Positions 41,037 through 50,072 of a stretch of DNA of 64,000 nt are shown piece after piece; position 1 is the stretch's first letter; the number at the start of each line of letters is the position of its first letter. The DNA is from Phytohabitans sp036906915. Lineage in GTDB: Bacteria; Actinomycetota; Actinomycetes; Mycobacteriales; Micromonosporaceae. Made by a program: the position numbers and the translations under genes. The DNA lies in contig NZ_JBAKHX010000001.1 of assembly GCF_036906915.1 (NCBI RefSeq), positions 372,001 to 436,000 on the forward strand, given 5' to 3'. The notes below the pieces were generated by a model. The model was given only the letters and a program-made list of their open reading frames with translations. It was not told where the DNA came from and searched no databases.

Positions 41037-42251
41037 ATGAGGATCACGGTGCAGACCGCGCAGTTGCTGCGCGCCGACATCCTCGAGTCGGCTGGCGAGA
41101 TGGTGTCCGAGATCGACGCCCACGTTCCCGAGTACGCCGACCGGGACGGCGCGCTCCGGGTCGGCGTCGAACTCGCCCTGCGCCGCTATGTCGACCTTCT
41201 CGACCAGCAGGTCCGGTCGAACGGGTCGACGACTTCCCGCGAGTCCGGCGGTCGTGCGGTCGACTGGCGCGAGGTCTACCGCCAGGTCGGCGCGGCCGAA
41301 ATGCGCGCCGGTCGCAGCCTCGACAGCCTGCACGCGGCGGTGCGTATCTGCGCGCGGGTGGCCAACCGCCGGCTGCACCTGTTCGCCGAACGCCACGCGC
41401 TCCCGTCGGATGCCCTGGCGTGGCTCGGCGAAATGATCTTCGACAACATCGACGACATCTCCGCCGCGTCCGCCGAAGGCTACGCGGCGGCGCGGGAGGC
41501 CGAAGCCGGCGAACTCGACCGGCGCCGGCGCCACCTGCTCGACCTGCTCGTCGCCGACCCGCCGCCGTCGGCACGCGCGGTCGCCGCGGCGGCTGCCGCG
41601 GCCCACTGGCGGCTGCCGCGCCGGCTGGCGGCGGTGGCAATCGCCACGCCCGGACCAGTCCTTCGGCCACCGGTCCTGCCGCCGCAGATCCTAAGTGGAT
41701 TCCACCACATCAGGCCGTGCCTCATCGCGCCCGAACCGCAGAGCCCGGCCCAAGCACGGACGCTCGTGAACGGTCTGGCCGGCCACCAGGCGGCGGTCGG
41801 GCTACCGGTGTCCCCTGTGGACGCTGACAGATCGCTGCGCTGGGCGCGCCTCGCGCTCGACCTGACCGTGAAGGGACGCCTCCCGCGCCAGGATGTCGTG
41901 TGGTGCGCCGACCACCTGACCGATCTGGTCATCCTCCAGGACCAGGCGCTGACCGCCGCGCTCGTCGAGCGACGGCTGGCGCCGCTCGCCAATCTGCCGG
42001 AAGACAAGCGCGAACGGCTCGCCGACACCCTGCAGGCCTGGCTCAAACTCAACATGAACGCCAACGAGGTGGCCACCTACCTCCACCTCCACCCGCAGAC
42101 CGTGCGACAGCGCCTCCGCCAGCTCACGCCGTTGTTCCGTGACCAGATCCGCGATCCCGAACAGCGCTTCCACCTGGCGATCGCGCTACGAGCCCGCCAG
42201 ACGCGGACACGGCCACCCGCTACCCCAAAGGTGGTAGGTGTCGAGGAGTGA
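41037..42251 (+). CDS. PucR-family helix-turn-helix regulator
   Basis: About 404 residues. The N-terminal half is the RsbT-co-antagonist/RsbR-like helical domain seen in many actinobacterial regulators (AGEMVSEIDAHVPEYADRDG, YRQVGAAEMRAGRSLDSLHA, VRICARVANRRLHLFAERHA). It is followed by a GGDEF-like linker and a C-terminal PucR HTH_30 (NANEVATYLHLHPQTVRQRL, FHLAIALRARQ). ATG 41037 has GAGGCGG just upstream. It is divergent from the cutinase gene and may control it. The effector is unknown. Confidence 0.85.
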   Translation: MRITVQTAQLLRADILESAGEMVSEIDAHVPEYADRDGALRVGVELALRRYVDLLDQQVRSNGSTTSRESGGRAVDWREVYRQVGAAEMRAGRSLDSLHAAVRICARVANRRLHLFAERHALPSDALAWLGEMIFDNIDDISAASAEGYAAAREAEAGELDRRRRHLLDLLVADPPPSARAVAAAAAAAHWRLPRRLAAVAIATPGPVLRPPVLPPQILSGFHHIRPCLIAPEPQSPAQARTLVNGLAGHQAAVGLPVSPVDADRSLRWARLALDLTVKGRLPRQDVVWCADHLTDLVILQDQALTAALVERRLAPLANLPEDKRERLADTLQAWLKLNMNANEVATYLHLHPQTVRQRLRQLTPLFRDQIRDPEQRFHLAIALRARQTRTRPPATPKVVGVEE

Positions 42252-42520
42252 CCTGGTCACTGTCGCAGCCACACCCTGGCACAGCGTCGCCTGGCGCTGC
42301 GCTTCGACCTGCTGGCCGACGCAAGCCGCTGACGGCGGCGCTTGCGCGGCGCCACCCCGGACGGGACACTGTCGGCCATCCGCGGGTCAATGTCCTGGAC
42401 GAGGTCGACGCGTTCGGCGGTGTGGGGCGAAAGCCCTGAGCGGACCGATGGCGCCGGTTGGACCGAAAGGAACGAATTCCGGTTCTTCGATAGAGTGGGC
42501 GGCGAGGACTCCGGGACGGC

Positions 42521-45385
42521 GTGCACCTGAGGACTGTGGTGGCTGCTTTGCTGACGGATGGCGTGGTGGGCCGTGAGCAGGAGCTCAGCAGCGTCGACGC
42601 AGTGCTGTCCGCGATGGGTCGCGGCGAGTTCCGGGCACTGGTGGTCCACGGCCAGGCCGGGATCGGCAAGACGAGACTGCTTTCGGAGCTGGCTCACCGC
42701 GCATCGGCACTCGACGCACTCGTGTGCTGGGGAAGCGCCACCGAGTTCGAGCGACATGTGCCTTTCGCCGTCTACCAGGACGCGTTCGCGGGCGTGGCCG
42801 ATGTGACCGGGATCGACCCCGCGACGCTCCTGGCGCTGGATGGCGAGGCCAGCGGCCCAATCCAGGACGTGGACCGGTACCGGCTCTTCCAGCAGGTTCG
42901 CCGCCTCCTCAAAGGACTGGCCGCGGCGCGACCCACGGTGCTCGTACTCGACGACCTTCACTGGGCCGACCAATCGGCGGTGGAGCTGACCGGATATCTG
43001 CTGCGCCGCCCGCCCGCCGGTGGTCTGTTGATCGCCATGGCGTACCGGCCGACGCCGGCGCCGGCCGGCGTGGCCGACGCCGCGTTTCACCTGGGGCCGG
43101 CCGCGACCGTCATCGGCCTCGGGCCGCTGACCACGGCCGACGTTGACGTGCTGCTGCCGGGCGAGCCGGAGCGGCGGCGGCGCCTGCTCTACCTCGGCAG
43201 CGGCGGCAACCCGCTGTACCTGCGTGCGCTGGCGGGCGCCGGCGACGAGACCCTGGCGCAACTGGCCGGCACCGGCGATGGCCAGGCCGCGCCCGAACGC
43301 GCGTTGCTCGACGTCTTCTGCGCCGAGCTGGACAGACTGGACCAGGAACTGCAGCACGTCGCGCGGTCGGCCGCTGTCGCCGGCGACCCCGCCGCCCTCG
43401 ATCTGGTCGCCTGGATCGCCGAGCGTTCAGAGCCGCAGGTGGCCTCCGCGGTAGACGACCTTGATCGGCTCGGCGTCCTGACGACGGCCGTCGACTCCGG
43501 GCTGCGCTTCCAGCACCCGCTGGTCCGTACGGCGGCGTACTGGAAGGCCGGTGGCGGCTGGCGTAGCCAGGCCCACGCACGGGCCGCGGAGTTCCTGCGG
43601 ATGCGGCACGGGCCGCTGCAGGTCGTGGCGCACCACACCGAACGCTCCGCCCACCCCGGCGACGGCCGGGCGGCGAGCACCCTCGCCGAGGCGGGAACCG
43701 CTTGTCTGCACACCGCCCCGACGACCGCCGCGCGCCTGCTCCGCGCCGCCCTGCGGATCATGCCGGAAGCACCCGAACTGGCCGGCCGGCGCGTCGACCT
43801 CCAGCTGGCGCTCGCCCGCGCCGTGGGAATGACCGGCCAGCTCGCCGAAAGCCGGTCGCTGCTGCAGGAAGTGATACGAATCGACGGCCGCCGTCGGGTG
43901 GAGGCGGTCACGTTCGCGTCGGTGGTGTGCCGGCTGCTCGGCCAGTTCGACGAGGCCAAGGCTCTGCTCGCCGGCGAGCTGGCCCGCTGTCGCGACGACG
44001 GCCGGGCCGCGGCCCACGCGCTGGTCGAGCTGGTCGCCGTCGAGCTGGCCCGCAACGACCCGGTGAGCGCGCAGCGCTACGGCCACCGAGCCCTGCTGGT
44101 CACTGCCGCGACCGGCGACCTGGCGCTGGAAGCCGCCGCGTGCGCCCTGCTCGCGTTGGGGCACCTCCAACTCGGGCGCATAGCCGACGCCGAGCGTTGT
44201 GTGGAGCGCAGCGCCTGGTTGGTCGACGGGTGCGGTGACGCCGTCGTGTTGCCGTACATCGAGCTCGTCGCGCCGCTGGCGTGGGTGGAGTGGCACCTGC
44301 AACGCAACGACGCGGCCCGCCGCCACCTCGACCGCGGCATGGCGCTGGCGTACCGGCACGGACGCAGTCACAGCCTCCCCTACCTGCTGATCACGGCGGC
44401 GGCCCTTGACATCCGGTGTGGGCAACCCGCTACGGCGTTCAGCATGGCAGCCGAGGCGCGTGAGCTGTCCCGGCTGATCCACGGCGTCGAGACGGCAGCC
44501 ATGGCGACAGCCGTTACGCTCAAGCCGGTGCTCTGGCGTGACGGTCCCCACGCCGCCGTGAAACTCGCGCGCGAAATCTCTGGTGGTCGCCAGCCCCGCT
44601 CGGGCTGGTGGTCCGGGATCGTCAAGCTCGACCTCGCGACTGTCTACCTTGCCGCCGAGGACCCCGCGCGGTGCCTGGCCGAACTGTCCGAGCCGGACCC
44701 GGAGCGCGATCCCTGGCGCGCCGAGGCCGCCGCCTACCGGTCGGCGTTGTGCGCCGTGGCCAATGCGGATCTGGACCGCCTCGAGCCGGCGCGCGAGCTG
44801 GCGGATCGAGCACTGGACCAGGCCCGCGGGATCGGCCTGTCCCATCATGTCGCCGCCGCACGCGACGCCCGCGCACGGGTGCTGGCCCGCGCCGGGCTGG
44901 TGGACGAGGCGGCCGGCGAGGCCACGGCCGCCGCGGTCGGTTACGCGGACGCCGGTGCGCCGGCCGAGGAGGGCAGAGCGCGCCACCTGGCGGCCGAACT
45001 GTATGCCCAGGCCGGCCGGTCGGAGCGCGCCCGCAGCGAGCTCGGCCAGGCCAAGAACCTGTTCGCGGCGTGCGATGCCGACTGGCTCAACGCCTGCCTC
45101 GCCCGCACCGAACGGCGGCTCGCCGCGATGGGGCCGCGACGCCCCGGCCCGGCCCGGCGGCAGCCTTCGGCCGACGGCGGCATCGACCTGCTCACCGGCC
45201 GGGAGCGCGAGGTGGTCGAGCTCGCCGTGGCCGGTATGACCAACCGGGAGATCGCCGCGCGGCTCTACCTGAGCCAGAAGACGGTCGAGGCGCACATCTC
45301 CCGGTCCTTCGAGAAGCTCGGAGTGCGATCCAGGGTCGCGCTGGCACGCCGGGTGTTCGGCGCCGAGCCGGGCGAGGCCGTCTGA
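42521..45385 (+). CDS. LAL-type LuxR regulator with AAA ATPase domain
   Basis: A 954-residue protein. The N-terminal P-loop ATPase has VGREQELSSVDAVL, Walker A VHGQAGIGKTRLLSELA and Walker B TVLVLDDLHWADQSA. A long TPR-like middle follows (about 330-880). The C-terminal LuxR helix-turn-helix (about 885-950) is LLTGREREVVELAVAGMTNR, LSQKTVEAHISRSFEKLGV. LAL regulators (MalT/PikD type) activate carbon-use or antibiotic genes on ATP and ligand binding. The GTG start lacks a good ribosome binding site. The next gene, for a secreted discoidin protein, is on the same strand 190 bases away and is a possible target. Confidence 0.88.
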   Translation: MHLRTVVAALLTDGVVGREQELSSVDAVLSAMGRGEFRALVVHGQAGIGKTRLLSELAHRASALDALVCWGSATEFERHVPFAVYQDAFAGVADVTGIDPATLLALDGEASGPIQDVDRYRLFQQVRRLLKGLAAARPTVLVLDDLHWADQSAVELTGYLLRRPPAGGLLIAMAYRPTPAPAGVADAAFHLGPAATVIGLGPLTTADVDVLLPGEPERRRRLLYLGSGGNPLYLRALAGAGDETLAQLAGTGDGQAAPERALLDVFCAELDRLDQELQHVARSAAVAGDPAALDLVAWIAERSEPQVASAVDDLDRLGVLTTAVDSGLRFQHPLVRTAAYWKAGGGWRSQAHARAAEFLRMRHGPLQVVAHHTERSAHPGDGRAASTLAEAGTACLHTAPTTAARLLRAALRIMPEAPELAGRRVDLQLALARAVGMTGQLAESRSLLQEVIRIDGRRRVEAVTFASVVCRLLGQFDEAKALLAGELARCRDDGRAAAHALVELVAVELARNDPVSAQRYGHRALLVTAATGDLALEAAACALLALGHLQLGRIADAERCVERSAWLVDGCGDAVVLPYIELVAPLAWVEWHLQRNDAARRHLDRGMALAYRHGRSHSLPYLLITAAALDIRCGQPATAFSMAAEARELSRLIHGVETAAMATAVTLKPVLWRDGPHAAVKLAREISGGRQPRSGWWSGIVKLDLATVYLAAEDPARCLAELSEPDPERDPWRAEAAAYRSALCAVANADLDRLEPARELADRALDQARGIGLSHHVAAARDARARVLARAGLVDEAAGEATAAAVGYADAGAPAEEGRARHLAAELYAQAGRSERARSELGQAKNLFAACDADWLNACLARTERRLAAMGPRRPGPARRQPSADGGIDLLTGREREVVELAVAGMTNREIAARLYLSQKTVEAHISRSFEKLGVRSRVALARRVFGAEPGEAV

Positions 45386-45575
45386 GGCTGCCATACACCC
45401 TCGGTTCGCGGGTGGGCGTTGCGGGTGTCTCCCGATGCTGCCGCGCGGGCGGTCGGACATTCTGCTGACGGCCGCCGGGCCGTGACGTCCGGCGGGCATC
45501 CCTCCCCACTACGGCGTCGGCCGGAGCCGTCCGCGCCCGTGGCGGAAGCGCCTCACGATCCTGAAAGGACCGTCT

Positions 45576-47240
45576 GTGAGTCTTCTCCCCGGTTCCCCAC
45601 CCCCTCACCGTCGCGGTCGCCGACCGCGAGCCATCTGGCGGATAGCCATGGCCGCGATCGTCGGCGCGCCCCTGCTGGCCGTCGCGGTCAGCGGCCCGGT
45701 CGCGGCCGCGCCGGGAGTGCCGGCAGCGGCGCCCGCGCCGGTGCCGGCGCTGGAGCTCGCGATCGAAAGCCGACTCGATCAGCTGCTGCGGCCCGCCTTG
45801 TGGGTCGGTGCCGACGCCAACCTGCGCTGGTTGGTGCGCAATATGGCCGCACGGCAGGTCGACGGCGACACCGAGGCCCTGCTGTCGAGCGTCATCGCGG
45901 AGGCCGAGGCGAGCCACCTCGTCGACCCGAACCAGCCGTTGTGGCTGGAGCTCAAGTATCAGGTGGCCAACTTCGTGGTCGACGGCTTCCGGTACGAGCC
46001 GCAGATCTACATCCCTAACCAGGACGACGGGGTGCTCGCCACGGACCGAATCGAGATGGCCATCCGGCCAGCCGACCGGTCGGCGCAGGCGGCGCAGACC
46101 TACTGGTTCGACACCTACCTTTCCGTCGCGCCGTTGAACGTCATCGACGAGGCGTATGTGGAGGCCCACGAGGTGTGGGTGCTGTCCGTCCACGAGCGGG
46201 CCGACTACGGGAGCGGCACCCGGGCCGAGCCCGCCACCAAGCCGGCTCCTAAGCCCGCCGAGCCCGCCGCCAAGCCCGCCGCGCCCGGCAAGCCGGCCCC
46301 GATGGCCGCCCCGAAGGTCATGGGCGCACTCGCCTGCAACCCCACCGGCATCCGCAACAACCGGGGTGAGGAGTACATGCACGTCTGGAAGGCGACCGCC
46401 AGGGACACCTTCGACACGTTCCTGGGCGGCAAGCGGGAGATGAGACTGGTCGTGATCAGCAGGTCGGGCCAGGTCGCCAACGTCTTCTTCCCGAAGGTGA
46501 AGCGCAAGCACCTGACCACGTGGCAGATCGTCGACCGGTTCCTGACCACCTGGGACGAGGCCGTGTGGGGCGACGCGCTGGGATACCAGTGGTACGAGGT
46601 GAACGGTGGTGAGACGAAGTCCCACGAGATCAGCTATACGGTGCCGAATGGCGGCCCCACGCTCAAGACCACCGTCTCTTACCAGGAGCGCGACTCCGAC
46701 GGCGGGATGATGCACGTCCTGCACACCGATTCGACCTACAAGGAGTACAACACCGGAAAGGTGCAGTTCCAGACGTGCAGCGTGGGCGGCGACGGCGGCA
46801 CCGGGATCGACAACCTGGCCTGCGGGGCGCTCGCGGCCGCGTCCAGCACCTACGCGCGCGAAGGCTACGCGCCTGGGCGGGCAACCGACTGCGACTCCAA
46901 CACCGCCCTCGGTGGCTCGCACAGTTGGGCCAACTCCGCCGGCGTGTACCCGCCGACCAACCCGCAATGGCTACAGGTCGACCTCGGGGTCAACAAGACC
47001 TTCCGCCGCATGGTCCTGTACACGAGCCAGGGCTATCCGATCCGGGACTTCGACGTGCAGGTCTGGAACGGCGCCACGTTCCTGACGGTCGGTGGCGCGC
47101 GGGGCAATACCAACACATCGGTTGAGCTCCGCTTCGGCAACGCGCAGACGACCCGGCTCGTGCGCGTCATCGGCATCCACGGACCCGACCATCAGCCCGG
47201 CTTCGTTCGGATCAACGAAGTGGAACTGTACGCGGGGTAA
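45576..47240 (+). CDS. Secreted protein with C-terminal F5/8-type (discoidin) domain
   Basis: A 554-residue exported protein. The start is GTG 45576, with AAAGGA eight bases upstream. The signal peptide (about 1-45) contains IAMAAIVGAPLLAVAVSG. An N-terminal helical region (about 55-140), a Pro/Ala/Lys-rich hinge (about 215-245), a central domain of about 150 residues (HVWKATARDTFDTFLGGKRE, TTWQIVDRFLTTWDEAVWGD) and a discoidin domain (about 415-554: LAAASSTYAREGYAPGRATD, WLQVDLGVNKTFRRMVLYT, VIGIHGPDHQPGFVRINEVE) follow. The last should bind sugars or surfaces. No catalytic motif is recognised. A very strong terminator follows. Confidence 0.78.
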   Translation: MSLLPGSPPPHRRGRRPRAIWRIAMAAIVGAPLLAVAVSGPVAAAPGVPAAAPAPVPALELAIESRLDQLLRPALWVGADANLRWLVRNMAARQVDGDTEALLSSVIAEAEASHLVDPNQPLWLELKYQVANFVVDGFRYEPQIYIPNQDDGVLATDRIEMAIRPADRSAQAAQTYWFDTYLSVAPLNVIDEAYVEAHEVWVLSVHERADYGSGTRAEPATKPAPKPAEPAAKPAAPGKPAPMAAPKVMGALACNPTGIRNNRGEEYMHVWKATARDTFDTFLGGKREMRLVVISRSGQVANVFFPKVKRKHLTTWQIVDRFLTTWDEAVWGDALGYQWYEVNGGETKSHEISYTVPNGGPTLKTTVSYQERDSDGGMMHVLHTDSTYKEYNTGKVQFQTCSVGGDGGTGIDNLACGALAAASSTYAREGYAPGRATDCDSNTALGGSHSWANSAGVYPPTNPQWLQVDLGVNKTFRRMVLYTSQGYPIRDFDVQVWNGATFLTVGGARGNTNTSVELRFGNAQTTRLVRVIGIHGPDHQPGFVRINEVELYAG

Positions 47241-47251
47241 CGCCCGCCGGC

Positions 47252-47294
47252 ACGTGCGGCCCTGACCAGGTTCTGGCTGGTCAGGGCCGCACGT
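47252..47294 (+). terminator. Very strong stem-loop terminator
   Basis: ACGTGCGGCCCTGACCA (47252-47268) and TGGTCAGGGCCGCACGT (47278-47294) are perfect 17-base arms with a 9-base loop, starting 12 bases after the stop of the discoidin-domain gene. Confidence 0.85.
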
Positions 47295-47434
47295 ACGTCG
47301 GGACGGCGGAACGGCGCGCGGGGAGGCCGTCGCGATCCTCGGCCCGCCCGACGCCGGACCGCGCGACCTTGCGAGGGTGATCTCGTCGCCGGCGTGAGCA
47401 TGACCTACCCGGAGCGGGCTATTTACCGGGCTCT

Positions 47435-48178
47435 TTAGTCCCAGCAGAGGCAGAAGGGTTTGCCTGCGGGGTCGGCGTAGACGCGCCAGTTCTCGCCGTC
47501 GCCGGGCAGGCGGGTGGCGCCGATCGCCAGCGTGGCCCGCTCGGCCGCGTCGACGTCGTCGACGGTGACGTCGATGTGGAACTGCTGCGGGTGCTCCGGA
47601 TCCCGCCAGCGCGGCGGCACATACCGCTCGACCTGCTGAAACAGCACCGGCTGCGCGCCGTCCTCGCCGATCATGGCCATGCCGTCGCCCTCGTAGGTGA
47701 CCGGCTTGCTGAGCAACTCGCTGTAGAACGCGCTCAGCTCCTTCGCGTCCGGGCAGTCGAGCATCACACCCATCAGAGTGGTACCCGGGTTGTCGGCCTT
47801 GAGGCACAGGTCGAACGGGTGTCCGGCCGGGTCGGCCAGCGTGTGCCAGGTCTCGGTCCGGCGCAGCAGTGTCGCGCCGAGCGCGATGGCGCGCTCGGTC
47901 GACGGCTCCAGCTCGGGTACCCGCAGGTCGAGGTGCGCCTGCTGCGGGTGGTCCGGGTCAGGCCACTGTGGGGGTGCGTCTTCCGGCGCGTGCTGCATGC
48001 AGATCCGCCAGCCGTCATCGGTGGTGAGGGCGACCCACTCGTCGTCGGCGCGGTACTCGGCCCAGCCGGCCAACTCACGGTAGAACGTGGAGAGGCCGAC
48101 GATGTCGCTCGTGTCGAGCACGACGTTCCGCAACGTCCCAATCATTCCCCCATCATGTCCCACTCCCTTCATGATCAT
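47435..48178 (-). CDS. Two-module VOC (glyoxalase-like) protein
   Basis: A 247-residue protein made of two VOC modules: about 12-125 (RNVVLDTSDIVGLSTFYREL to LADPAGHPFDLCLKA) and about 130-247 (GVMLDCPDAKELSAFYSELL to YADPAGKPFCLCWD). Each has the HLDxxV or HIDVTV metal-ligand strand. ATG 48178 overlaps the stop of the lipase gene (ATGA), so it is translationally coupled. The internal ATG 48145 gives the more usual family N terminus. It resembles the single-module protein at 28122. Reaction unknown. Confidence 0.83.
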   Translation of the reverse strand: MIMKGVGHDGGMIGTLRNVVLDTSDIVGLSTFYRELAGWAEYRADDEWVALTTDDGWRICMQHAPEDAPPQWPDPDHPQQAHLDLRVPELEPSTERAIALGATLLRRTETWHTLADPAGHPFDLCLKADNPGTTLMGVMLDCPDAKELSAFYSELLSKPVTYEGDGMAMIGEDGAQPVLFQQVERYVPPRWRDPEHPQQFHIDVTVDDVDAAERATLAIGATRLPGDGENWRVYADPAGKPFCLCWD

Positions 48179-49311
48179 GGCGTGTGCCGGATGACTTCCG
48201 GGTAGCGAGGATCGGCACCGTCCAGGATCGGTCGTGGGATGCCGCGCAGGTGCGTGTCGAAGAACGCGGCGACGTACGCCCGCGTGATCTGGTCAATGCG
48301 GTCACCGTCCAGTGGGGCAGACGGCAGCCCAAACCGCTTGCCTAGCGGGGCGAAGTCAGAGAACGACATGTGCGCGGTGCCGGTGACGGTGAACCACCGG
48401 CGCCACCCGGTCAGAAGCTGCCATGCGGTGTCCCAGGAGGTGTCGTGCGCGTCGCCGGGCGTGTGTAGCCCGGGTTCGCCGAGCATCAGGAACGGCCGGT
48501 CCAGCCCACCTGGCGGCAGGTCGGTGTAGAACGAGCCGTCCATGTTCACGCCGGCGTCGACGCGCGGGTCGGTGCGCATTGTCTCGGCCGCGGAGTTGCC
48601 GCCGATCGAGTGCCCGGCCATCCCGATCCGGTGCGGGTCGATCATCCAGCTGCCCCGCCACGTTCGCGACCGTGTACGGGTCAGTTGATCGATGACGAAC
48701 GAGGTGTCCGCGGCGCGCACCGGCGGCACCTGGACGGGCTTCGCCTTCTCGCACGCGACGCAGGTGGCGAGCCGGCCGCCGGGCAGCTCGACGCCGCTGG
48801 ACTCGTAGGTGTGGTCGATGCCCGCCACTACGTAGCCGCGGCTGGCCAACTCCTCGGCCAGACCGGTCAGGGTGGCCGCCGGCAGCGAGAACCCCGGCGA
48901 CAGCACCACCAGCGGGTGGCGGCGCGGCGCGGGCCGCGGCGGGCTGTCCAGCCCCGCGCTGGTCCGGATCGCGGCCACGTCGGCCGGATCCAGCGGCAAC
49001 CGCCGAGCCGCCGCCAGGGCGGCGGCCTCACGCTCGGTCAGGTACGCCGCCGGCCGGCCGATGGGTAGTGACGCCGGGTACCACACGGACACCATCAACT
49101 CGCGATGACCGGCCGGCGGCACCCACGGATCGGTCCGGGAGGCATCGATCATGTGCAGCCGGCTCATCCCCACCGGGAACGGGCCAGAAGGCGCTGGCAA
49201 CGCGACCGGTCTGGTGGCGGCGACGGCGGAATCAGAGGCGGGAACCGTTACGGCGACGGCAGCCAGCACGCTCGCCAGTACACCTACAGCCAGCCGGAGA
49301 GGTCGGATCAT
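48175..49311 (-). CDS. Exported PAF-acetylhydrolase-like lipase
   Basis: A 378-residue alpha/beta hydrolase. The signal peptide is about 1-32 (IRPLRLAVGVLASVLAAVAV, cleavage after AVAAT). The oxyanion region is HPLVVLSPGFSLPAATLTGL, and the nucleophile Ser is in RIGMAGHSIGGNSAAE. The Asp is probably in VNMDGSF, and His in TGTAHMSFSDF. The layout matches platelet-activating-factor acetylhydrolase-like lipases of actinomycetes. Secreted; likely acts on short-chain phospholipids or esters. It overlaps the glyoxalase gene by 4 bases and so shares an mRNA with it. Confidence 0.87.
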   Translation of the reverse strand: MIRPLRLAVGVLASVLAAVAVTVPASDSAVAATRPVALPAPSGPFPVGMSRLHMIDASRTDPWVPPAGHRELMVSVWYPASLPIGRPAAYLTEREAAALAAARRLPLDPADVAAIRTSAGLDSPPRPAPRRHPLVVLSPGFSLPAATLTGLAEELASRGYVVAGIDHTYESSGVELPGGRLATCVACEKAKPVQVPPVRAADTSFVIDQLTRTRSRTWRGSWMIDPHRIGMAGHSIGGNSAAETMRTDPRVDAGVNMDGSFYTDLPPGGLDRPFLMLGEPGLHTPGDAHDTSWDTAWQLLTGWRRWFTVTGTAHMSFSDFAPLGKRFGLPSAPLDGDRIDQITRAYVAAFFDTHLRGIPRPILDGADPRYPEVIRHTP

Positions 49312-49446
49312 GTCGAAAACGCTAGGCAGCCAGCAAAGCCGCCACTACTGCCGATCGTCAGCCTCCAGCCGCCACTTTCGTCACTCCCCCATGTCCGTGA
49401 GCAGCGCTCCGATCCCGAAGGCTGACGGGCGCCACACTCTGCGTGA

Positions 49447-49617
49447 TCAGGCCACGCCGGCGAGCCAGTGCGGCAGCCGCAGCAGCAGGCTGACGGCGAG
49501 CAGCGCCGCGCCAGCGTAGATCAAGACGCGGGGTAGGGACCGGGTGTCGGCCGCTGCGGCGCGCGCGGCCGCGCGGAGCTGATCGACTGTACGTTCGGAG
49601 ACACCGCAGGCCCTCAT
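49447..49617 (-). CDS. Small single-pass membrane protein
   Basis: A 56-codon frame starting with ATG 49617, which overlaps the stop of the next small gene upstream (ATGA): MRACGVSERTVDQLRAAARA, then ADTRSLPRVLIYAGAALLAV and SLLLRLPHWLAGVA. It has a cytoplasmic amphipathic helix followed by one membrane segment. No family recognised. The coupling to 49614-49787 suggests a two-component membrane pair. Reality is supported by the overlap and the membrane-like composition, not by homology. Confidence 0.45.
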   Translation of the reverse strand: MRACGVSERTVDQLRAAARAAAADTRSLPRVLIYAGAALLAVSLLLRLPHWLAGVA

Positions 49618-49787
49618 CGTCCGCCCCAGCATCGTCTTGTGTCCGGTCCACTGTGGCTGGCAGCCTTTGCCAGTGTGTGGCGGTGCAGGGCGACCAGAAG
49701 CAGCACGCAACCGAGCGCCAGCGCCCCGATCGCCGGCAGGGTCATCGCGGAACCGACAGCGAAAATGGCCCGCAGCGGGTCGTCCAC
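49614..49787 (-). CDS. Small membrane protein coupled to 49447-49617
   Basis: A 57-codon frame from GTG 49787: MDDPLRAIFAVGSAMTLPAI, then GALALGCVLLLVALHRHTLA. TATCAT (49795-49800, minus strand) seven bases upstream is a possible -10 for a leaderless mRNA. It has one or two membrane segments and a basic tail. The frame continues upstream to 50045, but that sequence is Arg/His-rich and unlikely to be coding. No family recognised. Confidence 0.4.
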   Translation of the reverse strand: MDDPLRAIFAVGSAMTLPAIGALALGCVLLLVALHRHTLAKAASHSGPDTRRCWGGR

Positions 49788-50072
49788 GCCCAGGATGATA
49801 GCGTCGAGCTGACCACATTGGACGGCTCGTTCTCCGGCGATGTTTCCGTGGTGCGTCCGGTAGATCGTGCGGACGCGGCACGCGAAGCCACAACACCGAC
49901 GCCCGCGCCGGAAAGACGCCATCCACAGCAAAGACGTTGCCTGATGCGGACCGAGCGTCGCAGACCGTGCCTGTAGTATGGCCGGGTTACTGAGGACGGT
50001 GATCAATGAAGGCTCATGCTTATCAGACAGCCACCAGCCCAGCACCAGCCCCGATCCGCGATGGCGGGATAG

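Noticed and set aside
43427..45499. Minus-strand open frame of 690 codons opposite the LAL regulator gene
   Set aside because: It is fully antisense to a gene with intact Walker motifs and LuxR helix-turn-helix. No recognisable domain of its own.
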